NCBI GenBank assembly: GCA_000469685.2
Contig: LS997562.1
Span: 27,722,124-27,786,123, forward strand
Source of the DNA: Haemonchus contortus
Lineage: Eukaryota > Nematoda > Chromadorea > Rhabditida > Trichostrongylidae
Length of the DNA: 64,000 bases
Direction of reading: 5' to 3'
A model generated the notes under the pieces. It was not told the origin of the DNA, searched no databases, and saw only the letters and a list, made by a program, of their open reading frames with translations. The translations under genes and the position numbers were made by a program. Every line of letters begins with the position of its first letter. Position 1 is the stretch's first letter. Positions 21,840 through 35,807 of the stretch are shown in pieces.

Positions 21840-23214
21840 ATTCGACCTCAAATATGCCCCTCTTTCTGGTTGGCGAAGATATTCCTCAATAGCAGCGTAT
21901 GAGCGTTCCTATTTTCAGTTTTCTTGTCGCTTGACTTGAATTTTGATGTAGATGATGGCTCAGTCGTTCTTAGTTTAACTCAACAGTACGGCTAGGACGA
22001 GATCCGCCTTTGGAGTCAAGGTTTCCATTTCGAAATTAGCGTATCAACAACGAGTGATTCCCTTGGCACCGGTATGGCATCATTCCCATACACAGCTCAA
22101 ATGTCGTGAGCAGCCTTTTTGGAGTTAGAATGTCGATTGAGAACAAAAATATTGATAAAGTATCAAATTTTCACGGAATCATCAAAATTTAGAGTCTATC
22201 AGATGAGCAACGACAAGCCTTCTTTTTCATTCATGTCATTTATTTTCATGTCATTGATTTCAAAATTGATGATTGCTGAATTGATAGACCAAAAGGTTCA
22301 ATTGAAACGGAGTCACTGTGCATTTAAGAATTCTTACAATACAATGGCGAAATGAAAGTTGCATGCTATTGCAATCAAACAGCAATCTGTGCAACGCAGC
22401 CGGAGACTTTCGAAGTAATGTTTACTTTTACTTGATTTTTTACCACTCTAACTAAACAACTTAGAAAAAACTATTACAAATTCGAAATGGTTACCTAACC
22501 GAACCTACGACAGGATTTATCACGGTTCATTGGTAGTTCATTACAATAGAAATCCCACCTCACTTGCAGTTTCTCCTTCTAGGAAACTTGTTTTTTTATC
22601 GTTGCAGTGTTTTATCCGCTCCTTCTCAAGACCAGAAAAGTATTCATTCAGAGGACTCGTAGTCGTAAATATTATAATACATACTACTGGCTCTGTACAG
22701 TCATTGCTCAGACTAATTAATAATCAGCCCAAAAAGTAGTGCCTTTTCCGGTCCGATTACTTATTCACACAAATGTGAAAAAATTAAACCTAAAACAGAA
22801 TAGAGTGGTAAAGCTTTGGACAGATGGGCAAAGCCTCAAGTGACGCTTGTGCACGGGAGGGACCAGCCATTCCTGCCACCTAAAGCAGCAGAGAAATATC
22901 TTTGCCACTCGCCGGAGCTCAGAACTCCAGATACGTCTCCACATCTGCGTGCATCGAGCCTCCGGACGTCCTTTCCTAGCACGTCAAACTACGATGAATG
23001 CATGCTCATCCTGCTTTCATAGAGTCTCCGAGGGATAGAGGGTCAAAGGATGAGAGCGCAAACCCGGCCGTTTCTTGTCTTCTTCACTACTTACTCAACG
23101 TTCTAAGAGCTCTTCAGAGCACGCGTTTCATTTTGGCCAGCTCTGGAGTTAGATAGTTCGTAGATTGATTTCTCGACCTAGATACGCACAGCCTGGGCAT
23201 TCAAATTGTTCGTT
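21840..23214. other. no recognised feature
   Basis: Short frames only. Confidence 0.4.
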
Positions 23215-23460
23215 CCGTCCAGTCGGATGGAGCGTTAATTACCTATCCGTCCCGGATAAAATTGTTTTCGTAGGTTCAATCGTAAGCCAATACTGTCACA
23301 AAAATTCTCAAGCGCGGCCAGCACTCGTCCCGCCTGCTCGATGTACGTTGATATAAGCACGATGTCGTCTGCGAAGCGGAGATCATGTAAGTAGCGGCCG
23401 TCACCCCTCATTCAATCCCACCCTTCCCATTCCATGTGACGCATGATGATTTCGAAAGTG
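23215..23460 (-). mobile_element. LINE reverse transcriptase fragment
   Basis: The minus frame reads MRHMEWEGWD, stop, RGDGRYLHDLRFADDIVLI, then SIGLRLNLRK. This is the catalytic F/Y-ADD block and the following segment of a non-LTR reverse transcriptase. Only ~80 residues survive. Confidence 0.7.
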
Positions 23461-24448
23461 GAATTGTAAAAATTCGAACGCTCTGTCCTCGGGAGTAGAA
23501 ACTATTAATTTCGGACCGAACACCCAGCAGACATAAGAATCGCGTTATAGTCAGTATGGATTAAAATTACGCCTGTCATAAAGCAGTCCCTTAGTAACTG
23601 TCTCTATACAACAAGCAAGATATGGGTTAACGCTTGCCCATTACAGCGCTATGGGAAATTGCAAGAGATCATCGTGTAATTCACTCCGACCCCTTGCCTT
23701 CCTTCACGAATGCAACTACTTTCATAAGTGCGATTTATTTTTCGTTGAACTGCTCATGCAATCGTTACTTTGAGTGCTATTCCCCACTGTGCATTATGTC
23801 GGTGTTTCAACAAATACGTGCTTGAACTCAAACATGCTTGTCCTATCTAGTAAAAACGATATTATTCTTACAAATCTCAATGAATAAGGGAAATCTAACA
23901 AGCCTGCTCACAGTTGCATGAATTGCACTTAATCTCCGGTCAAGGTACTATTACCATGAATGATCCGGTCTTTTGCTTACCACTACACAATTGTTACTGT
24001 TGCAGCGCAGTTTTGAGAATAACGCGAATTTGTGGCAGTGACTTTCATAAGCTTTGCTTTTTGTGGTTTGAACCGATAACATCATGCATGACTTACCTTA
24101 GATTGTCCTAGATTCGCGAGAAGTCAATATAAAAGGCCCTGTTCTATGGATTTCAAATCATTCCCTAATCTAAACGGTCCAACTCATGTTTGACTGAGGT
24201 TGTCTCATAGAAATAGCACTGTTTTGAAAATTCAACCAAATTGTGGTTTTTCTTCAATGGAAAAGATGAAATGAGAGAATTTTGAGGGAGAAGTTCCCGA
24301 AAGTAATCGAAGATGCCCAAGATGTTATGCAAGAAACGTGACTTGTGATTTACAAATTGATAAGAAATGCTCGTTAATAGAAGATAAGAACATGTGAAAT
24401 TTTTTGAAAGCTCCCACATTACTAGGATATGTCCACCATTTGTTTCAG
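23461..24448. other. no recognised feature
   Basis: Upstream exons of the mucin-like gene may lie here, but none could be supported. Confidence 0.35.
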
Positions 24449-27400
24449 TCAATCCTAAACACTCAGCGATCCAAAATGCCATTCTACGCAATAAAGGCAG
24501 CGGAAATAATCTTGAACTACATGCGTGCAGGTTAATTCTATGTCTTAGAAAACTGAGCGAGCTCTTCCTTTTCTTGGAGCATTCTTTTCAGGTGAAATGC
24601 CAAACAATGCGACAGAAGTATTTAAAGAATTTATGTAAATTTTAATGCATTTCCACACTTCCAACAAAACTGTGTGATATAAGTATGCCTCGCTATTCAG
24701 GGCGACCTCATCCACTCCCACTTCTACAACAGATGCTACCACAACACAGGCTTCAACTACAGTTGATACGACTACCACAACAGAAACTTATACAACAGAT
24801 ACGTCGTCTACCTCAACAGAAACGTCTACAACAGCTACGTCGACTACCTCAACAGAAACATCTAGTACTACATTTGCGACGACCTCCGACTACCAATATT
24901 CGGATACTTCCACGACATCTGCATATGACGACTCCACAACATCTGTAACTGACACGGCAGCAAAGGTAAGCGTTGATGTCAAGCGGAATTCTCAGAAAAC
25001 TGCTTGGCTAGCATCTTCCCCGAAATAGCAGGTCATATTATTCAAAAGTGCGCATCATTCCGAGGCATGCTGAGAGGAACAAAAGACGGGCTCATCGACA
25101 CTGCTACACTCCAAATCTAATACATTTAGTTACGCCACTGCACAATTTCATCTTTCCAGCTGCTAAAGTAAATATTCAAAAAATGAAATAAAACCTGAGC
25201 AGCCAAAATAGGGGCGAATTTTCAAATGGGGCGTGTTGAACAAAAACTTAGTGCTCAAACTCATGACAAGTTGGGCCGACAATTAGAGAGCAGCATTGTT
25301 CAAGAATGATGCCAAAAGTCGGTACTAATATTCAAGGGAAGAAGAACGGACGCAAAAAAAGACTGGGGTGGTGCTCATAGTGCTCACGAAGACAGGGTGG
25401 ATGAAACCAAGCGTCGAATGGTAAAACTTAGAGACGGGGCGATTACTGACACAATCGCGAGAGCCGCATCTTGGTCGAGTTCGAATTGCGCCAAGAATTG
25501 AAGATGGTAATGGAGATGTGTGAATTACCCCGGGTTTTCAAGCCGAAATGGTGTCTGCACTGAAATTGTCCTTTGCCACCAAAGTTATACTCCACTACTA
25601 AACTTTTATTATCCACACGCGAGGCGCTGGTGGGCTCGCATGATGAGCCCAGAAATGGCAAGCGTCCAGTTTGGAAGAATGTAATCAATGCGCCGCCAGC
25701 AATGACTAGTGCAGGTTCATGAGCTTTGAACCTGACACTCATCGTGGCTGCAGAATTTATAGGCTTTATGTTATGCCGACCACATTCCAAAAAAAGACTG
25801 TCACTACTAAAGTGTATCAACAGCCTCTTAATGATTATATCGACAAGTAGATGACGGTACACAATTAAGAGGAGATCATTATCGTTTGTGATCATGCAAG
25901 TCCACGCGCAGATCGAATTACGCTGCAATTTTTGGATGAAAAGGTATCAAACCCGTGGTTCTATCCGACGTATCAATCTAACCTATCAGAGTGCGACCTC
26001 AGCCGTTGAGGCCGACGGAAGGTTACCAACAGTAGCTTTCGCATTGATAACTGGTCGGCTACTGAAGCAGACCTGAACAGCATCTTATCCGCACTTGCTG
26101 AAGAGAGGAAGCTGTCTGTTGCCCAGATACTACCTGAATGTTAGGAATGGAACGTTGCAGCAATGGAAAATACTTGATTTATCACTAAGATGCCAGCTTC
26201 TTACCTCCACACGGAAATTCGGATAAAAGAGCTTAGCAAACAGGGCCTAAAAAGCGAACTTCTTGGTTTTATATCATGTTAGTTCGGCTCCTCTCGACCT
26301 GAGCTTTACTTTACTCCTTAACTATGTAGTCACAGGCTGAGGTGAGTTACGAGTTCATACAAAAAGAGCTGCTCACTTCACTTACGAATACTCCTCCCAG
26401 ATAATTCTACTCCTATGATTTACTAACCCACTCCTAAACTTTGTCCATTTTTACCGACGCCTAGGCTCTTCTGGAAAGTTTTTCTGATTCCAAAGTCTTC
26501 TACACTACACCGGTCACTTCGGCAATTGCTTCCTCTCACCTCCTCTCTCGCCCTCCCTCACCCCGCCCCTTTCGTGAGCGGATTTCCTTAGCTCCTATTT
26601 ATGATATCAGATACTTCTTTTCCTGCATTTATCTCTTTTTCTTCTTCGTCCATCTTTTGCTTCCCTCTTCCTCTTCTTGACATGCCTCCAGTCTTGTCAC
26701 CTACCAGATAAGTGTCCTATTCCTGTCGCGTGTACCAACTAAAAAATTTCACGTCACGTCCACGGGGAAAGTATTTATGGTTTTTTGGCCACATACAGAC
26801 ACACCAACAGACGCGCGTTACATAGCAGTAGAATACCACTATGCGCCATAGCCATAGGGTCCCTACCGGAATACCGGAATACTACCGGGATAAAGAGCAG
26901 CAAAGAGTATATTTTTGCCATCGGCGAGAGGGACATGATAAGGAAAAGAAGTGAGCTAAGGAATACGAAGAATTATGAGATCGAAAGCTTGAGATAGAAA
27001 TCTCTTGCTAATTTATGTTCATTATGTTGTAATTGTTGATATGAAACAGTAGAAAGGCGCTAACATATCGCATTAGTTGGAAATTTGAAAGGGAAAATGA
27101 TCCATTTGTAGGCTGCTGAGGAGCAACAAATGGATTCATTTTTTGGACAGTATGGGTAAGTCCATGGGTTAAACTCGAGTTTGGACAAAATGATATCCAT
27201 GAACTATCTCCCACAGAATTTTTCTGGACAAATTAAGGAGCTAATGTAAAAGGCAAAAATGAAATATTTGTATTGGCAACTATGACCACTCTTCTATTGT
27301 ACCCATGATTTGACGGAGAAGAGCAATGAGGAATCAGTCAGGGCCAATGACCTCACTGCACTTAAGCCTTTCTCGCTGATTTTACTGTCATTCTTGCCAA

Positions 27401-27767
27401 ACTTATAGATGATTGGTGCCTCATAAAAATACTGTCCAATCTTTTTCATGGCAATGCCTTTTCAGTCTTGTCATAGCGGTAGCTGCTGGGATTCTCCTCA
27501 TTATTGTTATTGTAGTTATTGCATATATGATGAGAAAAGGGAAGGGAAACGAGGTGATTAATTACAATAGTTTTTGGTATCGCTCAATGACTGTACTTCT
27601 GCGAAAAAAAATGTTTCTCATAGGATCTGGAAGTAGCTGTCCGAAAAGGAGGGACGAGCAAGTCAAAGGAATCTAAAGGAACGTCAAAAGAAGGTTCAAA
27701 AGAAACTAAAACAAGTCAATCAAAAGAAGGCGGTTCGAAAGAAAAGAAGACAGGCTCAAAGGACTAA
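24449..27767 (+). CDS. mucin-like type I membrane protein, 5'-incomplete gene model
   Basis: Exon 24701-24965 follows TATTCAG and ends AAAG|GTAAGC. It encodes 88 residues, over half Thr/Ser (for example STTVDTTTTTETYTTDTSS), expected to be heavily O-glycosylated. Exon 27466-27553, after CCTTTTCAG, encodes a membrane span (LVIAVAAGILLIIVIVVIAY) followed by basic residues (MMRKGKG), which orients the tail to the cytoplasm. Exon 27624-27767, after CTCATAG, gives a 47-residue Lys/Ser/Glu tail ending at TAA 27765-27767. Phases of the last two exons agree. The mucin and membrane exons differ in phase; an 8-nt micro-exon CTGCTAAA (25160-25167, between TTTCCAG and GTAAAT) would join them exactly. A possible upstream exon is 24449-24530 (after TGTTTCAG), also phase-compatible. 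No signal peptide was found, and no named family recognised. Confidence 0.6.
25168..27465. other. large intron of the mucin-like gene, with repeat debris
   Basis: Holds a 161-codon minus-strand open frame (25443-25928) without recognisable motifs, a pyrimidine-rich stretch (~26500-26700) and a decayed minus-strand piece of repeat A (~26690-26830, CCCCGTGGACGTG and ACACACCAACAGAC). Confidence 0.45.
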
Positions 27768-28022
27768 AACTTTGAACTCAATCATAAATCACTAATCTTC
27801 GAACGAAATCTTTAAAAAAGGATCGTGACAACGATAATGAAGATTGAGTTCCAATCGATTTTTGAGTACACAATCATTTATCCAATTATACCACTTTCGA
27901 CGTAACTATTACCACTACACACTTGTATGAATTTTCAAGTTTTTCTGAGAAGATCAGCGCCAATAATGGTTCGTGTGATAGAACACTTTGCCACGCGCTA
28001 TTTTTTATTGGCACTCCTCAAA

Positions 28023-28044
28023 CTCAAACTTGGGTGATTAAACC
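28023..28044 (-). other. SL1-like 22-mer, one mismatch
   Basis: The minus strand matches the nematode SL1 spliced-leader exon at 21 of 22 positions (C for T at position 9). It is followed by TTTGAGG, not by a GT donor. No Sm site or SL RNA body is visible, so it is not an SL RNA gene. Confidence 0.6.
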
Positions 28045-28929
28045 AAGTGAAACATCCAGAACAAGCGAATTAAAACGAGTGGTGAGGTATCATCAATGGC
28101 AAAAGCAAGGCACAATAGGAAATGCGAAAACGACATGGATAAAAGAGATTATAAGAGATCTAAGGACATCAATAAGAGCCAGAGATTTACCGGATAGCAC
28201 CAGATGGCACCAACATGAGCACCTAAGCACTGAAGGAAGCACTGAAGGCACTTGCGCGCTGATCCGACAAGGAACGGCTGAACTGATGAGCATTCTCGCG
28301 GCAGCGAGCTTATATGCCTATCATATCAATGTTTTCGATCTCCGAAAGAGATGGAGTCTTTGTTTATACAGAAGCGTTAAGGCTATGGGAACGTGTAGAA
28401 TGCTAAGGTCATGAGAACATCTACAATTTGAATTTATGAGAACATGAAAAATGTTAAAGCTATATGAGCGGTTAAAGGATCACTATGTGATCTGTTCGCC
28501 AAATTTCAAATATCATGTATTCAAATCTTCAACTATTTTTGATGTAAATTTTCAACAGAAAACTGATGTAAAAGGACATAGGGGAACAAAAGGACCTTTT
28601 CTGGCATTGAAAAATACTGCTTCTGGAACGCGCATTTTATCCTCCCACACAAGTCTGATAGCAATCAACTGACCCCTGATAAAACGCTCGGTTAGCTTGG
28701 ACAGGTATCGAACCAGAAGGTCGTCACAATATTTGTGCGCGTGTGATAGTGCGTCACTTGCCACTTCACGAATTCCCCCTATTTGTGTCCTGCTACCTAC
28801 CTATTAGAAAGAGCTAGCGAATTACTTGGGAAGCGTTTTTTGGATCCCCATGCATGCTACAAACCTCTGAAGGGCTCCTGATCAAGCCAAGTTCAGAATC
28901 TCGTTGAGGGACTTCCTCAATCTACGGCA
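28045..28929. other. no recognised feature
   Basis: The plus frame 27923-28414 runs through the SL1-like segment antisense; it resembles nothing known. Confidence 0.35.
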
Positions 28930-29275
28930 TCGAACGTTCAAAACTTGTAGAAGGACAGCGAGTACGATAAGAACACTTTTTGTGGGAGGCAAGGCCGGGC
29001 CCAGCCCACAGGGAGTCGGGTTTGTTTGTTCGGGTCGGCCAAGATTTATAATTTCTGTTCGCGTGGAACTAGAGCGTTCAAACATGGCAGGAATATGGAA
29101 ACACTTATGGTAAGTAACAGGGCTTGATTGCGCTAACGGGAGTCGGAGCGTCCATGAAAACATCGAGCCTAGAGCGTTCAAATTCGTTAGAAATCTAGGC
29201 GCCAGTATGGAAATGCCGATGCGAGGTGGCATGATTTGATCCCGCCCATAGAAGGCTGAAGGGACGCGAAAGTTG
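28930..29275 (+). repeat. decayed ~145-bp units of repeat A
   Basis: Positions 29045-29150 resemble the A unit: ATAATTTCTGTTCGCGTGG, AGCGTTCAAACATGGCAGGA, GAAACACTTATGGTAAGT and the following CAGGGCTTGATTGCGC. One or two further worn units flank it. Confidence 0.6.
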
Positions 29276-29444
29276 CTCATTTGAAATTAAGGCGTTCAAC
29301 GAGTGCAGGCGGCATGTCAACTTCAACACAAAAAGGAGGAGATCGAGGCGTCAGCCGGGTAATCTTACTGGTGGATACGTATGCAGGGACACGGACAGCA
29401 TAGAGCAGCAGCAGAAGTACAGAACCTCTTCTACTCTCTGTGTT

Positions 29445-31990
29445 AAGTCGGAATGTTCATCTGACCAGCTATTCTTCATGTCATAAGGAATGCTACATTT
29501 CTGGTCACATACTTTTGGAAAAGAATGCTGGAAACACACAGGCATTACAAATCTGGAAAAAAAGAACCTAGAGTCAGCTTGGAATAAAGGGAACAAAGCC
29601 GCTGGTATTCATTACGTGTGACGCTTGTGAATACCCTATCTGTTATTCTTGAGTTTAAGAACAACTAGTCGGCAAGAATTCATGTCTGTCCTTTACTAGT
29701 TCCAATGAAGTTGTAACTTCAGCATAGCTGAGCTATCTGACCGACCCGGGCTCCGAATAAAATGTCGACTGATGATAACACCACTATCAGAGAGGGTATC
29801 CGTGGCCCTTTTTATCTTTATTGGCATGAACGGTCGGATAAGAATCTTCCCTTCCCTCATCACGTGTCGAAGTGTAGAGTTTTCTTCTGCTGAAAGGACA
29901 GGATGACTCATTATCAGGGGTTGTAGTTGTTTACGACCTCACATTAGTTCTTGTGAGTGGACCTACTCACGCAGTGCCCTGCTCCATTCAGTGTTAAAAT
30001 TGGATTACGACCTACATATATTCCAAATTTGGGCAAACTGTTTCGAGATTACAAGCGTGTAAATTTACAGCCAAACACATCCGTCCCGACTCACACCCAA
30101 AGCGTCCTGCTCACCATGAACGAAAATCTGCCTTACTTTTGTGAATGGAGCGACTTTGTTGACGTTGTTGATCACCCAGTCATTCCAATCGATCGAATCG
30201 TCCCGGACACATATAAATACACACACGCACCACACCCCTTTTATATTACATATCCCTCACACACACGCACACATGCAGCATACATACACCATAAAACCCA
30301 CACACAGCACAGACATCACACCCACCTCACAAACGCACACTTATACACACATGCACCACACGCACACATAAACAGCACACTATACACCTGTAAGCCATAC
30401 AGCACACACCGCATGCATAACATACAGCACGCAAACAACCCGTACACATCACACACTACATATACTGCACACACCGCACACATGAACCACACGCACATAC
30501 ACACACATACACAAACCACACATGCACACAAAACACACTTACTAAAACCATGCACGCAAAACATACGACACACCATACATCACACCCACATGCACACTGC
30601 ACATACACCACATACACTTGTAAACGGTACGCACACAAACCACACTCCAAACACCACACGCCACACACCACGCACCACAGGGGTTATAGTAAGCCATTTG
30701 CCACCACGCCACCTCTGCCCACCAGGAATGAATAACTGACAACGGTGAAGAGCGAGTCAAAAAAAAAAGAATTAGGCAAGGAAAAGAACAAATATCAACG
30801 AATGCTAAAGTTCCACCTACGACGGATGTGACGCGCTAGCAATTGAAAAATACATACTTGAGGAGTGAAAACTCCACTCAAAGTTTTCTAGAGTATAGAA
30901 AAATTTACGTGAGAGGCGTAATAGAAAGAGCGTGAGGTTTGTAAATGGCAGGACGCGCGCTGAAGTAGCGAGCCAAGGTCAGTACTCACAGCTATGTTAG
31001 AACGTTGTAGAGGATAAAAGCGTTGATGTAAACGGATATAAACTGGCGATTGAGGAGCTCAAATCTTCAAGGCAGGAGAAGCGTCACTGAACTGAGGGAG
31101 GCATAGTCACAAGCTCAGAAACTGTTGGAAACCCATACAAATCAGCAAATGAAGAACGCCTGGTTGTGAATGCTGGGCAAGCTAGCTGTAGATGGGGCTA
31201 AGACCTAAAGCTCAAAACATCTTCCCAAAAGTTTTAAAAACCGAGAGAAAGTGGAGGGAGGCTGGCAGTGGAAAGGAATTCGGTCCTTGAAAGTCGGTAG
31301 GATGTTTGTCAAGGTGGGAAAAGGAGATCAAAAATTGACAGCTCCGTCCAAGAATATTCTAGAATGACTGCTCTATACGGTATTAGATCAAGGCGTGTTA
31401 GCAGAAAAGTATGAATGGATTACGTTTAAGTCATACAAAAAGTGTGAGATAAAGAAAATTCTGGTCGGCAGTCTTCTCAACCAGTACTTGCTCTGCATTC
31501 TGAGTGAAGATTATCTAGTGAAGCGGTATTGATACGAGTTCGGTTCTGACCAGAAGGACAACCAGCAGTATCTTTCACCGAGATTTCGGTTCTTTGCTTG
31601 ATACGCCTCCAAACATCCAATTTTGTTATTTTCCTTGCTTTCTTCGATGTCGACTTTCGAGAGATTTGTGCTGCAACGACATCTTCTCTCTCAGAAGTAC
31701 CTCAATGTCTCAAACAGTTAGGTCCTTTCGCGTGCACTTAGTCGATTTCATGCGTTTCCCTCTACTGCTGCGTTCTGAATCATTTTAAACAAAAGGGGCT
31801 CCCCAGCTCTTACATCTTGCCGTTGTCGAAGGCTTTTCTTCCTAGCTCAACCCGGCCTTACTGCTTTGCCTGCGCAAACCCCTTCCACGACTCTTCAATA
31901 AACACTTATGAAACATCCACTACCACGATGAACTCATTGATATAGCCATTGCTCAAAAAAGATTCACCGTTTTTCGAGATACTTAGCATG
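29445..31990 (+). repeat. dispersed repeat B, copy 2
   Basis: Collinear with copy 1 (4435-7822, 13685-13781, 14336-14520) but without the two LTR insertions, so it serves as the empty-site reference. Its AC-rich core is 30220-30680. Long His/Thr and Cys-rich frames there are compositional. Confidence 0.7.
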
Positions 31991-32244
31991 AGCCATTATT
32001 GTCTGGAAACCTGCTTTTCACTGTGTAAGATGGATAAGAGAAAACTTTGAATTCAAAAAGGCTTTGCATTTGATTCATATGAGCCGGAAGTAAAGTTGAA
32101 AGAAAATCTTAAACAAAAAACATTCATCATTGAGCAACGAGAACGAAGTTGAGGAAGGTGGAACACCCTAGCGATAGTCTCCTCGGACTCCTATGCGCCT
32201 TGGAAAGTCACTCCGCAAGAGCCAGCAAGCGACTTATTCTCTGT

Positions 32245-32350
32245 CACCAGTTGGGCTACGCACGCCAATGCGTGCACCACATGCCCACACTTACGCCTAC
32301 GATTAAATGTGTCAATCGGTTGCTCTTCATCTCGAAAATTATGAACCATT
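32245..32350 (+). repeat. short repeat shared with 61078-61170
   Basis: Both contain ACCAGTTGGGCTACGCAC followed by GCGTGCACCA and a GATTA-rich stretch. Class unknown. Confidence 0.55.
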
Positions 32351-32394
32351 AAAGGTTTAAATGATAGGCCACCAAAGAATTGTGTAGTGCTAAT

Positions 32395-32530
32395 GTTCTC
32401 GAGTGATAATAACACCATTATCAGATGTCGTTATCCCTGGGCCTTTTTTCTTCCACGGGTACATCATTAGTTGAGAATCCCAAATTATTCGCGGTCGGAT
32501 GAGCTTTGTCGTAAATGATATCAAGATATA
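32395..32530 (+). repeat. fragment related to repeat B
   Basis: GATAATAACACCATTATCAGA and the following TTATCC...GGCCTTTTT resemble 29770-29830 in copy 2 of B. Confidence 0.45.
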
Positions 32531-32659
32531 AAGTACCCTCGATCTTCCACCGAGTTAGATACCTTGCTGGGTGCGGTCGTAATCTATGTAATAGTCGTAA
32601 TCATAAATACATCGCAAATACTATTAATATATATGATTATATAAATATATATATATATA

Positions 32660-34240
<1,581 letters not shown>

Positions 34241-34484
34241 ATATCTCTACATTTACCAAACTTTACTGTCATTCACTTTGCCTTTTTTTTATAATAAAAA
34301 CTACTTGCACTTCTGCATTGCAGAATGTTGTACTATCAGTGCCGGATCATTCCAATTGCACTGAAATTTAACGGAGATACGCCTCCTTAGCCCATCTTTC
34401 TTTTTTTCCTCTGAATAATCGCCTTTCTGAAACTATACGATGTTCTATTCGAACACAGCTAAGATGGTTTACAGAAAAAAATCG

Positions 34485-35165
34485 CAATCGATCCGACTGG
34501 TATTATATATAATTCAGTTGGAAAGTGCTCTTATCAGTCGCTATCAGCTGTTATCAGTTCCTATCATCGGTCGTCTACGACTACGAAGTCCTGCCATACT
34601 CCTCATCACATGTCAAACTGTCAAAGCTCCACTATTAGTGCCATTATCATAGTGGCCCTACGCTTTCCGGGATTTTCATTAGCCCTTGTCAGTTTAATCA
34701 GTTTCTGGCCAGGCACCAACCGTTCTCGATCCCGTCACCGAGTACCTACGATCCTGTCACATCTTACATAACCTATTAAAATCCCAAGATTCCATTATTA
34801 ACAGAAAGTGCGTTGCAGATTTAGTGGCTCTCGCCTTCTGTGGCTTCTTATCAGCCCCTATCACTTGTTATCATTCTCTGCCACCAACCGCTAACGGTCC
34901 CTCCACAGGCTTCACCGCTAGTACGAAGGGAGTTATGGATACCCAGGCTTTTGCCTTTCAAGGCTCCTTATCAGTTTCTATCGATAGTTGTCACTTCCAA
35001 TCGCCTACCATCGCTGTTTTCATCGTGCCGCCTACCTCTCTTTCAAATATGAATGCTTTAGCTACGGTGGGACGGGAGTTGTGAATTTCCGGTCCGGCAA
35101 ACACACACACATACCCACACACACAAACACACCAACAGACACACTTAGCCGATTATATAAGTAGG
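34485..35165 (-). repeat. dispersed repeat A, inverted copy A4
   Basis: Read on the minus strand, 35165 begins TATATAATCGGCTAAGTGTG-like with a short TG tract, then GGAAATTCACAACTCCCGTC, then body-type sequence with repeated ACTGATAAGG-like motifs. It lacks the series of 145-bp units. Confidence 0.65.
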
Positions 35166-35177
35166 ATTATCTTATGG

Positions 35178-35310
35178 AACATTGAGTTCAAGACCGTTGG
35201 TGCTAACCGGCAGTAAAGGTTGCTTGCAAAACGGGATGGTTTGATTCTCCACAATGATTCTTACTGCGAGTAACAATAATAAAAGAGGTATGTTTAGATT
35301 CATTTTTATA
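35178..35310 (+). repeat. flank module shared with 16425-16550
   Basis: Same block order as at 16.4 kb, direct orientation, next to an inverted A copy. Confidence 0.55.
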
Positions 35311-35464
35311 TGTCGAATGCTGTTCTTAAGCAACAGTGGGCCAGCGCTGTGATGGGTATGTGTTGCGGGTGCCCACATAACGAAACCCTTGTGGCAGCAA
35401 GCTTGGACATAAAATAAGCAAAACAGGGTTTTTTATATGGAAATGAGCTGAGTGCACCGTTTAG

Positions 35465-35790
35465 GAAAAAAAAACATTGCGTTACTTTTCAGGAAGTTCC
35501 TTATGGTGTTATGAGATAGTCTTTTATCTGTCACTTGACAAAGAAGAGGAAAGAAAAGTACAAATTTTGTGCTATATGAGTGACCAGTCGGGCCGCCCGG
35601 CTAACGCCGGGCTTCCCTCCTTCTTATGGTGACGCACGGCTTCGCCGCGCGGTCCTCCTTCCTGTAAGAAAATTTGCTATGCGTAAATAACTTTTCGGAT
35701 TCTCCTTTTTCCTTGAAAGCTCTACAGTAGCAGTTCAGTATTAGCTCCGAATTGGGAGCGACTTTTTTCTGTGAGCCATCTTCACTGTGT
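35465..35790. repeat. A-related segments, mixed orientation
   Basis: 35465-35580 matches 19255-19360 directly. 35583-35790 matches 17950-18136 in reverse, including the GC-rich end (CCCGGCTAACGCCGGGCTTC) and GCTATGCGTAAATAAC. Confidence 0.65.
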
Positions 35791-35807
35791 CCGGTAAGAA
35801 CATTGTA

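Noticed and set aside
25443..25928. 161-codon minus-strand open frame as a gene
   Set aside because: No recognisable motif or splice support, and it lies in a probable intron; kept only as a remark.
29957..30739. 260-codon plus-strand open frame
   Set aside because: It follows the AC-rich core of repeat B, is not conserved in copy 1 and has no domain.
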